64,000 nt of DNA from an uncultured Pseudomonadota bacterium (GCA_903927005.1 CAIYLH010000105.1:92822-156821), one strand, 5' to 3'. Counted from the first letter of the stretch, positions 28,305 through 38,111 are shown. Notes: generated from the letters alone by a model not told the origin. Program-made: numbers and translations.

Positions 28305-31300
28305 TTAGAACTTCGCGCTCACGTGAGCGTAGATGTACCGACCCAGCGTGTCGTACGTACCAACGAACGTGTTGTCGTTGCAGGTCGCGTTCGGGCAATC
28401 CGAATAGTTGCCGTTCACAATGATCGGCGGCGCCTTATCCTGCAAATTGTTGACGCCAAGCCGGAAAGTGACGCCGGTCGTGACCGGGATTGACGCCGAC
28501 ATGTCGAGGTAGTTGTACGCAGAGATATGCGCCGTCTTCGCAAAGTAATCCGCAGCGAGCTGCGGATCCGAGCTTGAACGGTCCGTATCCACCTTGCCGA
28601 TGTAGCGCCAACGCAGCGTGAGGTCGATACCGGCCCACGGAGTGGCCCAGTTCGCCGACATCACATGACGCCACTTCGGCGTCGGGCTGCCGCAGCTTGT
28701 ACCGAAGTAACCAGTGCAGTCATACGCCGCTCCACTATCCAGCGGCTGGGTGGTCCACTTCGACACCTTCGTGCCGCTGAGGGCAAGGTTCATCTTGCCC
28801 CAGGAACCCATCGTGAAACCGTAATGCGACGCGAGGTCAACGCCGCGCGTGGTGACTACGCCGATGTTGCGCTCGTAGGTGTTGATGTAGTTCGTGTTAT
28901 TGAACCACAGCGAACCCGACGGACCGCGATGGATATCGGTGCAGAACTTCTCACCCTCGCTGCCCGGGGTCGAATTGGCGCAGGCCGCCAGAAAGGTGTT
29001 CGACGACAGGGTCGCAATCGTATTCTTGATCTTGATGTCGTAGAAATCCAAGGAGACCACAAGATTCGGAATCGCCATTGGCTGGAACACTGCTCCCAAG
29101 GAGTAGGTGTCCGCGACTTCCGGCGTCAGCAGCGGATTGCCGGCCGCCGATGTATTGATCTGCGCCGCCGGGTTGGCAAGGATGTGTCCGTACTGCCCGG
29201 CCGTGACGCCAGTCTTCTCGCACTGCTCCAACGTATAGGTGGGCGAGGAGCCCCAGCACGGATCGGCCGTGCCGCCCGAGCCAATAACGGCCGGCGTCAG
29301 CAGGTCGCCGATGCTGGGCGCACGGATCGCGCGGTTATAGCCGCCGCGCAGCCGCAGGTCACGAATCGGTGCCCACTCGAGGCCAACCTTGAACGTGTTG
29401 GTGTTGAAGCCCGATGTGTAGCTCGAGTAGCGGTAGCCGCCCTCCAACGACAGCAGGTACGCGCCCGGCTTCTCGTCGAGCAGCGGCAAGCGGAACTCGG
29501 TGAAGATTTCCGCGACGTGGAAGCCACCGTGGATAGCGCTGAACTTCCCGTTGCCGCCCGAGGCGAAGCCGTTGCCGAAGATGTAGTCAGGATCGAAGTC
29601 GTACTTCTCCTGGCGATACTCGGAGCCGACGCTGAGGTTCAGGCCGCTGGCCGCGGTCGGCAGCTTGACGCCGTACTTGGTCAGGTCGCCCGCGAGGAAG
29701 CCAGACACGATGTACTCGGTCGACTTCACCGCGTAGCTGGACGCCACCGTCAAGTAGTCTAGCTGCGCCTTAGTGACGCCGCCTGGGGTCCAGATGTTCC
29801 AGGGAACGCACGCCGTATCCCATCCTTGCAGCTTGGACACGCAAATCGGGGCGCCGCCGTTGTTCGGGTCAGCCACGACATTCAACGCACGGTCAACCTG
29901 TTCCGTACCGAGGAAGCCATTCTCGATGTTCTGCATCTGGGTGATGCCCACCTGGCCGTACACGTCGTACGTCCAAGCGTCGTTGACCTTGCCCTTCAGG
30001 CCGAGCACCTGGCGGAACGAGTTCGACGAGTAGTTGTCGACGCGGGGGCCGCTCTCGACGCTGCGTCGCGCGGTGTAGAGCAGCGCCTGGTTACCCGTCA
30101 GACCGTACCCGCTCTGGGTCGGGCCGTACGGGGCCGCATTGAACAGCGCCTGATTCAGCCCCAGATACTCCGGATTGCAGATCGTGTCCTTCTGCACCTG
30201 CGACAGCAATGGGTTCGTGTCGCAGTTGATGATCGTCTTGCCGAACGCGAACAGGCCCGAAGCGCCGTACTCGGCGCGCGACTGGTTCCGCGCGTACATC
30301 GTCTCCGAATAGGCGTTGACGTGTTCGTTGATGTCGTAGTTGAGGAACGCACCGGCTGTGTACCGCTCCATCTGACGCTGCACAAAGCTCAGTGCGCCGT
30401 AGTTGTAAGCATCGACCGCCGACGAATACGGACGGTAACCATTCGGACCGGCGACAGTGTTGTCAGTAACGATAGTCGACGTACCGCTCACCAGTCCCAG
30501 CTCCAGGAAGCGACCGGTCGCACTCGAACTCGAGCCGCCGCAGGAGTATGGGTCGTGCGCCAACTGGCCGTGGCGGTTATTGCCAGGGCTGTTCAGCGTG
30601 CAGGCTGCATAGTCCATCTTGTTGCCGGCGACCGGCTGCGAGTTAAGGTAGGTCGCATAGACAGTGGCATTGCCCTTGCCATCGGCGAAGTTCGAACCAG
30701 CGAGGAACGAGAAGTCCTTCGTGTGGCCTACGTTCACGTTCCCTGGAGGCGCCGCGATGCCCTTGCGGCTCAGCGCATCCAGCGGGCCAGCGGCGTCGTT
30801 CTTGTGCTGGCCGAAGCCGTAGTTCGTGTCGAGGCGGACGCCCTCGAACTTCGTGTTGAGCACGAAGTTGACGACGCCTGCAACCGCGTCGGCGCCGTAC
30901 ACGGCGGAGGCACCGCCGGTCAGTACGTCGACCTTTTCGATCAAGTCAGCAGGGATCTGGTTGATGTCGGGGCTGGACGAGGAGCCAAGACCGGCGCCCG
31001 GGCTCATCCGACGGCCGTTGATCAGGACCAGCGTGCGCTGCGAGCCGAGGCCACGCAGGCTGACGGTCGCGGTGCCGTTGGAGCTGATCGACTGGCCACC
31101 GCTGTTCTCAGCAATGACCTGTGGGAGGTTGTTCAGCAGGTCTTCCGCGCGCACGAGGCCGGTCTGCTGGATGTCCAGCGACGTGACGGTCGTGACGGGG
31201 CTGATCGAAATATCGTTCGGCGACTGCGTCAGGCGCGAGCCGGTAATGACAACGTCGTCGAGCGTCGGAGCCGGGGCCGTCGGAGCGTTCTGCGCGAAGG

Positions 31301-31379
31301 CAGCCGAGCCGCTGACCGTAGCAACCGCCGCGAGGGCGAGGTGCACTGCCTGCCGCACATTGCGACTTGTATTCGTCAT
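28305..31379 (-). CDS. TonB-dependent outer membrane receptor 1
   Basis: 1024 residues: a signal peptide (HLALAAVATVSGSAAFAQ), a TonB-box-like DDVVITGSRL, a plug domain (VSLRGLGSQRTLVLINGRRM, VLTGGASAVYGADAVAGVVN) and a long beta-barrel ending with aromatic YAHVSAKF. It imports a large substrate using TonB energy; the ligand is unknown. Residues 60-180 are closely related to receptor 2 at 34.6 kb (DIQQTG, LTGGAS-VYGADAVAGVVNF). Same-strand neighbours are oxygenase-like and sulfotransferase genes. A 290-base leader region with hairpins lies upstream. Confidence 0.93.
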   Translation of the reverse strand: MTNTSRNVRQAVHLALAAVATVSGSAAFAQNAPTAPAPTLDDVVITGSRLTQSPNDISISPVTTVTSLDIQQTGLVRAEDLLNNLPQVIAENSGGQSISSNGTATVSLRGLGSQRTLVLINGRRMSPGAGLGSSSSPDINQIPADLIEKVDVLTGGASAVYGADAVAGVVNFVLNTKFEGVRLDTNYGFGQHKNDAAGPLDALSRKGIAAPPGNVNVGHTKDFSFLAGSNFADGKGNATVYATYLNSQPVAGNKMDYAACTLNSPGNNRHGQLAHDPYSCGGSSSSATGRFLELGLVSGTSTIVTDNTVAGPNGYRPYSSAVDAYNYGALSFVQRQMERYTAGAFLNYDINEHVNAYSETMYARNQSRAEYGASGLFAFGKTIINCDTNPLLSQVQKDTICNPEYLGLNQALFNAAPYGPTQSGYGLTGNQALLYTARRSVESGPRVDNYSSNSFRQVLGLKGKVNDAWTYDVYGQVGITQMQNIENGFLGTEQVDRALNVVADPNNGGAPICVSKLQGWDTACVPWNIWTPGGVTKAQLDYLTVASSYAVKSTEYIVSGFLAGDLTKYGVKLPTAASGLNLSVGSEYRQEKYDFDPDYIFGNGFASGGNGKFSAIHGGFHVAEIFTEFRLPLLDEKPGAYLLSLEGGYRYSSYTSGFNTNTFKVGLEWAPIRDLRLRGGYNRAIRAPSIGDLLTPAVIGSGGTADPCWGSSPTYTLEQCEKTGVTAGQYGHILANPAAQINTSAAGNPLLTPEVADTYSLGAVFQPMAIPNLVVSLDFYDIKIKNTIATLSSNTFLAACANSTPGSEGEKFCTDIHRGPSGSLWFNNTNYINTYERNIGVVTTRGVDLASHYGFTMGSWGKMNLALSGTKVSKWTTQPLDSGAAYDCTGYFGTSCGSPTPKWRHVMSANWATPWAGIDLTLRWRYIGKVDTDRSSSDPQLAADYFAKTAHISAYNYLDMSASIPVTTGVTFRLGVNNLQDKAPPIIVNGNYSDCPNATCNDNTFVGTYDTLGRYIYAHVSAKF

Positions 31380-31467
31380 TCGTTAACTCCCAATGGTTTT
31401 CATTACCGTCTGCCAGGCCGCTAGCGCCTTAACTTTCCGGTCTTTTCTTGCTTCTTAATCTTTACAA

Positions 31468-31492
31468 ACGAGACTGCGTCTCGTACGCAGTC
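31468..31492 (-). promoter_or_regulatory. Overlapping alternative hairpins upstream of TonB receptor 1
   Basis: Within 25 bases two stems compete: ACGAGAC-tgc-GTCTCGT (31468-31484) and GACTGCGT-ctcgt-ACGCAGTC (31472-31492). They lie about 90-110 bases upstream of the receptor ATG. They could be an operator or a switching leader; the rest of 31380-31670 shows no gene. Confidence 0.35.
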
Positions 31493-31670
31493 CCCGCTTA
31501 TGGCAGAAATACTACACGAGGTAGGTAGTGTGTGCAAAGAACCGTAGGTTTCGCCGTGCTTTATAAGGCAAATGGCGCACTTCGACCTAGGTGTGACAAA
31601 AACACAACATGGCCCGTAGAAAATGCTGCATCGCCATAGTCCATGCCCACCAAAGGCCGCGAATAGGGGC

Positions 31671-32324
31671 TCAGAAGAACCAGCAGTTGGTCGCGACCGT
31701 AATCCGTAAGTCCTTGCCGTAGAAAGGAGTTACTTCATGGAACAGGTAGGAGGGGAAGACCACAACCTGCCCTTCCGTCAGCCGCAACTCCAGCGGGCGC
31801 AGCGCAAACGGCGGGTGCAGGCGGGCATTGGCCGGATCGGTGTAGGCCTGTGCCCCCTGACGGGGATCGAAAAATCGCAGCAGCCCGCTGTCCGGCTGGC
31901 CGGCGACCTCCTCCCCGGCCCGGACGCAGTAGACCGCGGACCAGGATGCCAGCGGGTGGTTATGGGCGATGAACGAGCCTGCCTGGCGGGTGATGTGGAA
32001 CCAGGTGTGGTTGTGCAGCGTAAGCCGAGCGAGATCTTCCTGACGCAGGCTCGTCGTCGCCAGCACGGTCTTCACCACTGCATCCAGCATGAACTGGCGC
32101 AGCTCCTGCACGCAGGGCTCAGGCCAGCGGAACAGGTTGAAGCGGCTCTCGAAGGTTTCCTGTTGCGCGATATGGCTCGGCGTCGGGTTGCGGTGTTCGT
32201 CATCTTCGCGGGCGAGGAATAACGCCTCGAGATCACGGTTAAGCGCCCCGCACGGCTCCAAGCGCGCTTCGCCCAGCGGCACGGCAAACATCGGGCTGAT
32301 GGTCACGCTCGGGCTCACCACCAC
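31671..32324 (-). CDS. 2OG-Fe(II) oxygenase-like protein (Oxy_5 type)
   Basis: 217 residues resembling the 'putative 2OG-Fe(II) oxygenase' family: FHITRQAGSFIAHNHPLASW (first His), LLRFFDPRQG, LTEGQVVVFPSYLFHEVTPF (distal His) and KDLRITVATN (2-oxoglutarate Arg). Such enzymes use iron and 2-oxoglutarate to hydroxylate a substrate. GTG 32324 overlaps the stop region of the upstream gene, also an oxygenase-like protein, so both are translated from one transcript. The substrate is unknown; location between TonB receptors and a sulfotransferase suggests a shared job. Confidence 0.78.
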   Translation of the reverse strand: MVVSPSVTISPMFAVPLGEARLEPCGALNRDLEALFLAREDDEHRNPTPSHIAQQETFESRFNLFRWPEPCVQELRQFMLDAVVKTVLATTSLRQEDLARLTLHNHTWFHITRQAGSFIAHNHPLASWSAVYCVRAGEEVAGQPDSGLLRFFDPRQGAQAYTDPANARLHPPFALRPLELRLTEGQVVVFPSYLFHEVTPFYGKDLRITVATNCWFF

Positions 32325-32986
32325 GGCACCCCCGCCTGCTCCGGGCCCACGAAACGGACCCGCGCGGTGACCAGCACCAGCGCGCCCAGTGAGCGCACCA
32401 GCGCGATTTCATGGGTCATCGAGCCGGGAAACACCGCCATCTGGCCCGGCTGCGGCCGCCAGGTGACGTGGCCATGCTTGTACGGCATTCGCGCCTCGCT
32501 GGTAGTGGCATCGGGGAACATCGTCCCCAGACGCGACTCATGCAGCCGCAGCACGCCACTGTCGAAGCGGGACGGCGACGGCTCAGGCGCCGCGACGCAG
32601 TACACCGCGAGCCAGGCGCTGTTGGCGTAACTGATCGACGGCACGCAACCATCCGGCTGCACGATGCTGAACCAGGCGCGCGACTCGACCCTAAGCGCCG
32701 CGAACTGCTCGGGCGCGAATTGGTTGATCGACGCGGCCACCGCGCTGACCCCGGCCAGCATGCCGCGCGCCAGCCGCTGCACCGGCTCCTCCGGCCACTC
32801 ATACAGGTCATCGCGGCTGCGGAACACGCGTGGCGCTGCTGGCCGCGACGGCTCGTGCCACTGCGGCGTAGCGCGGGCCGAGAACAGCGGCAACAGCGAC
32901 TCATTGAGGGCAGGGGCATCGGGCAGGACGACGACGCCGAACGGCGTTGCGAAGATCGGCACGATCTCCGCCGCAGGGACACTCAT
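32315..32986 (-). CDS. 2OG-Fe(II) oxygenase-like protein, divergent paralogue
   Basis: 223 residues starting at ATG 32986, which overlaps the sulfotransferase stop (ATGA). It aligns end-to-end with the next gene: PIFATPFGVVVL against PMFAVPLGEARL, AWFSIVQPDGCVPSISYANSAWLAVYCV against the His-containing equivalent, and PGQMAVFPGSMTHEIALV. The first iron-ligand position seen as HNHP in the sister protein is replaced by YANS here, so it may be non-catalytic or bind metal differently. The track ORF extends wrongly to 33187. Likely a partner subunit of its sister. Confidence 0.75.
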   Translation of the reverse strand: MSVPAAEIVPIFATPFGVVVLPDAPALNESLLPLFSARATPQWHEPSRPAAPRVFRSRDDLYEWPEEPVQRLARGMLAGVSAVAASINQFAPEQFAALRVESRAWFSIVQPDGCVPSISYANSAWLAVYCVAAPEPSPSRFDSGVLRLHESRLGTMFPDATTSEARMPYKHGHVTWRPQPGQMAVFPGSMTHEIALVRSLGALVLVTARVRFVGPEQAGVPWW

Positions 32987-34458
32987 GGCACTGCCGCCCG
33001 CACAGGCTGCAGGTCGGCGAGGGACTCGCGCAGCGCCGCCAGTTCCTGCTCGTAATGACGGGCGCGGCCTGAGGAACGTCGATAGAGCGGTTCGCGCACC
33101 TGCCAGACGCTGGCGGTCTTCACCGAGCGGTCCGCCCGCGGGAAGTCGAGGTAAGCGCGATCCCAGGGCAAGCCGAGCGCTGCGCACAGCGCAGCGCCCG
33201 CGCCTTCGGGGTCTTCTACCAAGTGGTCGTAGTCGAAAGCGATGATGTCGTCACCGTACAGCTGCTGCCAATGCGCCATGACGCGCCGGTACTGCCGATA
33301 GTAGTGGCCCGTGTCGAGCAGATCGAGTGCGTAATTCATTCGGTGGTCAAGATGCAGGAAGAACGTCGACAGGCAGGTGTCGAGCGGATCGCGGATCGTA
33401 TGGACGATCTTCGCCTCCGGGAACAGCGTCTTGATCAAGCCAATGTAGAGAAAATTGTCTGGCCGCTTGTCGGTAACCAGCTGGGCGCCAGGGAACAATC
33501 GCACGATCGACTGGCGATACTCGTCCGCCAGCTGCCCGAGCGCGGCGCTTGAGACCCGCTGCAGCGCCTCTGGAAACGGCGACAGCTGCGTCGCAACCGC
33601 CGCGGGGATCAGGTCGAGCTCGCCGCCGGCCGCGACCCCCGGTGCGCCGGCGAGCAGCTGCTCAGCCAGTGTCGACCCGGAGCGGAACATGCCGCAGATG
33701 AATACCAAGCGCGGCCCCGCGCTGACCGGCGGCGGCAGCGACGAGGGCAAGGACGTGGCGATAAGCCGGTCGGTCAGCGATTCCTGCGCAGCCCGATCGT
33801 AGTGAGCGGCCGCAGGCCGAGTCGCGCGGCTGTCGCGGTTAGCTCGTGCGTAGGCGGCGAACGCGGCGGGGTAATCCCCCGCCTGGTCGAGCAGCCGCCC
33901 CAGGGCAAAGCCCAGATCGGCGTGCTCTGACAAGGTGGCGACAGGGCTTTCAAGGGCCAACCGCAACCGGGCGGGCAGCGACTCGTCACCGTCCACGGCC
34001 AACTGCAGGTTGGCATAGCGCGCCAGGGCCAGAAAGCACGCTGGATCCACCGCGAACGCCCGTGCGTACAGAACTCGCGCCGCCTCCCGGCGTCCCCGAT
34101 CCTCATGCAGATTGGCGAGGTTCAACATCGCCGGGACGTAGCCGGGGTTGAGCTCAAGAGCCGCCAGCAGCTCGCGCTCAGCCGCGTCATCACGACGCAG
34201 ATAATCAGCGTAGATCACGGCGCGATTAAGGCGCGCCGACTCCGGCTCCGCCACGCCATGCTCCAGCGCCTTCTGGTAGCAGGCCAGCGCCTGTTCGTAA
34301 TGGCGTCCATGGCGCAGCAGAAAGCCGAGGTTGAACCAGCAGTCCGGCAGCGCAGGATCCCGCAGCAGCACCTGCCTATAGGCCTCGATAGCCTCGGGCA
34401 CATGGCCGTCGCGCTGCAGGCGCAGGGCCTCGCGAATCATCGCTGCCGTCGTGGCCAC
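32983..34458 (-). CDS. TPR-repeat sulfotransferase (491 aa)
   Basis: TPRs in residues ~5-220 (LPDCWFNLGFLLRHGRHYEQALACY, VPAMLNLANLHEDRGRREAAR), then a sulfotransferase: RLVFICGMFRSGSTLAEQLLAG (PAPS loop), LVTDKRPDNFLYIGLIKTLF and IVHTIRDPLDTCLSTFF. It is the first gene of a tightly overlapped trio with the two oxygenase-like genes, downstream of TonB receptor 2 and its terminator. No signal peptide. Its sulfate acceptor is unknown; the coupling to oxygenases suggests hydroxylation and sulfation of the same target. Confidence 0.88.
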   Translation of the reverse strand: MATTAAMIREALRLQRDGHVPEAIEAYRQVLLRDPALPDCWFNLGFLLRHGRHYEQALACYQKALEHGVAEPESARLNRAVIYADYLRRDDAAERELLAALELNPGYVPAMLNLANLHEDRGRREAARVLYARAFAVDPACFLALARYANLQLAVDGDESLPARLRLALESPVATLSEHADLGFALGRLLDQAGDYPAAFAAYARANRDSRATRPAAAHYDRAAQESLTDRLIATSLPSSLPPPVSAGPRLVFICGMFRSGSTLAEQLLAGAPGVAAGGELDLIPAAVATQLSPFPEALQRVSSAALGQLADEYRQSIVRLFPGAQLVTDKRPDNFLYIGLIKTLFPEAKIVHTIRDPLDTCLSTFFLHLDHRMNYALDLLDTGHYYRQYRRVMAHWQQLYGDDIIAFDYDHLVEDPEGAGAALCAALGLPWDRAYLDFPRADRSVKTASVWQVREPLYRRSSGRARHYEQELAALRESLADLQPVRAAVP

Positions 34459-34561
34459 CCTTTACCGCCTGTGGAAATGCCTATCGCTCGGCGAACGATA
34501 TTCCCACCGACGCCCGCGCGCCAGCAGACGCCCACCGGTCGGCGTTGATAAACCCCCCGCC

Positions 34562-34589
34562 AAAAAAAACGGCGGGCCGAAGCCCGCCG
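34562..34589 (-). terminator. Terminator of TonB receptor 2 (intron-free)
   Basis: CGGCGGGC-TTCG-GCCCGCCG (34570-34589) with eight Ts (34562-34569) on the reverse strand, identical in stem, loop and T-run to the intron-occupied terminator at 28246-28273. Confidence 0.92.
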
Positions 34590-34613
34590 AGAATACAAAT
34601 CAGATCAGTGACT

Positions 34614-37600
34614 TCAGAACTGCACAGTGGCCGTCGCGAAGATGTACCGCCCCAGCGCGTCGTACACCTGCGGGAAGGTATTGCCGTTGCACTGCCCTGC
34701 CGAACAGTTCGCCGAACCAAAGATCGGCGGGCTCTTGTCGAACAGGTTCTGGATGCCCAGCCGCAGCGTCACGTTGTCGCTCGTCTTGATCGCGCCGGTG
34801 AGGTCCAGATAGCTACGCGCGCCGAGCGCCGCGTCGGTATTCGAAATCGAACCGTCCGCCACCGTCCCGTTGGCGGCCAGGTTCGGATTCGAGCTGAGCT
34901 GGTCAAGCGCCACCGCCTTGAAGTAGCGCCATGCCAGCGATACATCGACTCCGTGCCAAGGCGTCTGCCAGGTCGCTCTCAACGTGTGGCGCCACTTCGG
35001 ATTCGACGTGCCGCAAATCGTGCCGTAGTAGCCGGCGCAATCGTAAGTCGTCGTCGTATCGGCCGCGATCGGCGTCGTCTCCAGCTTGTCGATATACGTC
35101 CCCACGAAGCTCGTATTGATTTTGCCGAAGCGGCCAATGTCGACGCGGTACGACAAATCGACGTCAGCACCAGTTTCCCGCAGGCGGCCTACGTTGGCGA
35201 GCGTATCGGTAATGTAGCCAGACGGCTGCAACCACAGCGAGCCGAACTGATCACGATGAATCAGGTCGCAGAAGTGGTTGTTGTTGAGGCATTGCTGCAG
35301 GATCGTATCGGCACCGATGCTGGAGATGACATCATCGATCTTGATATCGAAATAGTCGATCTGGGCACGGAAGTTCGGCAGCCAGTGCGGTTGGTAGCCA
35401 ACACCAAATGAAGTGGTCTTCGCGGCTTCTGGCTTCAGTCCAGGCGCGCCACCCGTGAGGCCGTTGTACTGACTGGCCGGGCTCGGCAGGATGTTGCCGT
35501 ATTGTCCCGCCGACAGACCCGTGCGCGCGCACTGCGCCTGGGTGTAGTCGGCCGGCGCCACTGGCGCGCCAGTCAAATTATCGACCGCTGCGCATGGGTC
35601 CGTCGCCCCGTCCAAGGCGACGGAACGCATCGCGAACAGCTCGCCGATGTTCGGCGCACGCATCGCGCGCGAGTAGCTGCCACGTACGCGCAGCTCATCG
35701 ATCGGCGACCACTCGACGCCGAACTTGTAGCTGTTGGTCGTGAAGCCCGTCGAGTAATCCGAATAACGCACGCCTGACTCTATCGCGAGCGACTGCGCGC
35801 CCACCTTGTCTTCGATCAGCGGCAGGCGCATCTCGGCGAAGGCTTCGCGCGAGATGATCTCGCCACTGACCGGCAACGTCGCGCCACCCTGGCCGGCGCC
35901 GTCACCAGTCTGGAACTCCATGTCCGGCGTCGTCGACGACTGCACCTGCCGCCACTCGACACCCATGTTGATCATCATGCCGGACTTGGCCGTCGGCAAC
36001 TTGACGCCGTATTGGCCCAGATCGCCAGTCACGTTGCCGCTGACGATGTGCTGACGCACCTCGCCACGAAGCAGCAACGGCACCTGCAGATAGTTCAGCG
36101 CGTCACCGGTCACGCCACCGGCCTGGAAGATGTTCCACGGCACGCAGTTCGGATCCGTGCCATCAACGACCGACTGGCAAACCGGGTTGCCGCTGTCGTC
36201 GGAAACGACATTCAGGGCGTTGTTGATACGACGCACAGACATGTCGTGCTGATAGGTCTGCGCGAGGCTGGTGATGCCCAACTGCGCATAGATGTCGTAA
36301 TCCCAGCCCTTGACGATCTTGCCGCGCGTGCCGATCACGGCGCGGAAGGACTGGTGCTCCAGATCATCCTGGCGACCACCACCTTCGACGTTACGACGTC
36401 CGATCAGCATATCGACGTTGCCGGCCGTAGATTCGCCGCACCAGGAGTTGAGCATGCTGCTGGACAGGAAAGGATTGGCGCAATTCACCGAATAGATGTT
36501 GCCGAAGAACGCGCCGGACGGCGCGATCTGCGCAACCGAGCGATCGTTCATGTACTGCACTTCGCTGTACACGTCGGCGTGCTCACTGAACTCGTAGTGC
36601 ACGAATGCACCTGCCGAGTAACGCTCATCCGGCCGCATGAAGTAGTTCACCGGACCATAGTTGTAAGCATTGGCGCTGGTATACGGCACCAGTGTGCCGT
36701 TGGCACCAAGCGTGTACGTCGACGGATACTGGTCCAGCGAGGCGAAGCGCCCCGGGAACGCGGTCGACGAACCGCCGCAGCCGAAATGTCCATTGTTAGG
36801 CTCGTACGCGCTACCCGCCAGGAATCCTGAGGAGAGCGTGCACGCGCTGTAGTCGTAGCTCGACTGCAGCACTGGGGAGACGTTGCGGTAGGTCGCATAG
36901 AACGTCGCATTACCCTTGCCGTCGGCGCTGTTCATGCCAAAAACAAGCGACAGATCCTTGGTGAAGCCGGTGTTGACGTGAGACGGCGCCGACGTGAAGG
37001 TTGAGCCCTTATCGGCGTTCCAGGTGTCCAGCGAATCCTGCACGCCCTGTGGATTGGAGTTGTGGTGCTGATTGAAACCGTAATTGGCGCTGAACTTGAA
37101 GCCTTCAAAATGCGTGTTCAGGATGAAGTTGACGACGCCGGCGACGGCATCTGCGCCGTACACCGACGACGCGCCGCCGGTCAGCAGATCGACCCGCTCA
37201 ACCAGCTCCGTGGGAATCTGGTTCAGGTCGGACTCGCTGCCACCACGCGGATCGCCGGGACCGAGGCGACGACCGTTCACGAGGACCAGGGTGCGCTGCG
37301 CACCAAGCCCGCGAAGGTTGACCTGCGCAGTGCCGTCGGAGCCGTTGGAGATGCTAGAGCCCTGCGACGCAAAGACTTGCGGCAGCGAGTTCAGCAGGTC
37401 TTCGATTTTGGTAACGCCGGTCTGCTGGATATCCAGCGCGGACACCGCGAGCACCGGGCTGATCGACATTTCGTTCGGCACCGCGATGCGCGAGCCGGTA
37501 ATGATTATCTCTTCGAGGACCACGCCGGACGTGCCGGCCTTTTCTTGCGCGACGGCAGTGCCCGCGATGGCTAGGACGCTGCAGGCCAGCGCAACGCGCA

Positions 37601-37643
37601 CGGCATGACGCAACTGGCGATTCCCTTCCAAATGACTACGCAT
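34614..37643 (-). CDS. TonB-dependent outer membrane receptor 2
   Basis: 1009 residues: signal peptide (VALACSVLAIAGTAVAQ), TonB-box-like EEIIITGSRI, plug (VNLRGLGAQRTLVLVNGRRL, LLTGGASSVYGADAVAGVVN) and a barrel ending IFATATVQF. It is a clear paralogue of receptor 1, with related plug, barrel end and an identical terminator, so a local duplication is likely. Ligand unknown. It heads the leftward set leading to the sulfotransferase/oxygenase trio. A long non-coding region with a large inverted repeat lies upstream. Confidence 0.93.
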   Translation of the reverse strand: MRSHLEGNRQLRHAVRVALACSVLAIAGTAVAQEKAGTSGVVLEEIIITGSRIAVPNEMSISPVLAVSALDIQQTGVTKIEDLLNSLPQVFASQGSSISNGSDGTAQVNLRGLGAQRTLVLVNGRRLGPGDPRGGSESDLNQIPTELVERVDLLTGGASSVYGADAVAGVVNFILNTHFEGFKFSANYGFNQHHNSNPQGVQDSLDTWNADKGSTFTSAPSHVNTGFTKDLSLVFGMNSADGKGNATFYATYRNVSPVLQSSYDYSACTLSSGFLAGSAYEPNNGHFGCGGSSTAFPGRFASLDQYPSTYTLGANGTLVPYTSANAYNYGPVNYFMRPDERYSAGAFVHYEFSEHADVYSEVQYMNDRSVAQIAPSGAFFGNIYSVNCANPFLSSSMLNSWCGESTAGNVDMLIGRRNVEGGGRQDDLEHQSFRAVIGTRGKIVKGWDYDIYAQLGITSLAQTYQHDMSVRRINNALNVVSDDSGNPVCQSVVDGTDPNCVPWNIFQAGGVTGDALNYLQVPLLLRGEVRQHIVSGNVTGDLGQYGVKLPTAKSGMMINMGVEWRQVQSSTTPDMEFQTGDGAGQGGATLPVSGEIISREAFAEMRLPLIEDKVGAQSLAIESGVRYSDYSTGFTTNSYKFGVEWSPIDELRVRGSYSRAMRAPNIGELFAMRSVALDGATDPCAAVDNLTGAPVAPADYTQAQCARTGLSAGQYGNILPSPASQYNGLTGGAPGLKPEAAKTTSFGVGYQPHWLPNFRAQIDYFDIKIDDVISSIGADTILQQCLNNNHFCDLIHRDQFGSLWLQPSGYITDTLANVGRLRETGADVDLSYRVDIGRFGKINTSFVGTYIDKLETTPIAADTTTTYDCAGYYGTICGTSNPKWRHTLRATWQTPWHGVDVSLAWRYFKAVALDQLSSNPNLAANGTVADGSISNTDAALGARSYLDLTGAIKTSDNVTLRLGIQNLFDKSPPIFGSANCSAGQCNGNTFPQVYDALGRYIFATATVQF

Positions 37644-37862
37644 TTTTTGTATCTCCCTACGGGTAACGAAATTGATCCTGGGCCGCGCCGCGCGAGCCCC
37701 AGAACCGATGCGCTAGGTGGGAGACAGTGGTGCGCAATCAGACCGCGATGCGGTCACGCTGAACGGATTCCTACCGTGTAACTTCTCCTTACAAAGTGCA
37801 GTGCGTCGCTTTTATGACACTCACTGCAAAAGCCCGGTATTGATGCGCGGAGCAGGTTGCTA

Positions 37863-37929
37863 GGTAATAACCGAGCAATACCCCACGGTATACGGGGCAC
37901 TTCGGCTCAAATGCCCTGCGGTTATTATT
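37863..37929. promoter_or_regulatory. Long structured inverted repeat upstream of TonB receptor 2
   Basis: TAATAACCG (37865-37873) pairs with CGGTTATTA (37919-37927). Inside, CCCC (37881-37884)/GGGG (37894-37897) and GGGCA (37895-37899)/TGCCC (37912-37916) are alternative inner stems. The surrounding 37644-38111 stretch (468 bases) has no convincing gene; it also has GACCGC-gat-GCGGTC near 37740 and an AT-rich tract at 37922-37942. Promoter and leader signals for the receptor are expected here, but no clear -35/-10 pair was identified. Confidence 0.35.
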
Positions 37930-38111
37930 AAATTTATTGATTCAGCCAGTTAACGCACTACGTAGAGTCGAATTTTTGTGTGCGTTGGCGAATTTTTTGC
38001 GCGCATCACCTTCGCATTCAGACAGCCCTCAAGGGCCGCTTTCATCGATGCCCCTCCCAGATCGTTGCTTTCCAGCAACACAGAGAGCGGCGCGGCGTTG
38101 AAGAACGGGCC

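Noticed and set aside
29826-31424. 532-aa plus-strand ORF
   Set aside because: Antisense shadow of TonB receptor 1, Arg/Val-rich with no recognisable domain.
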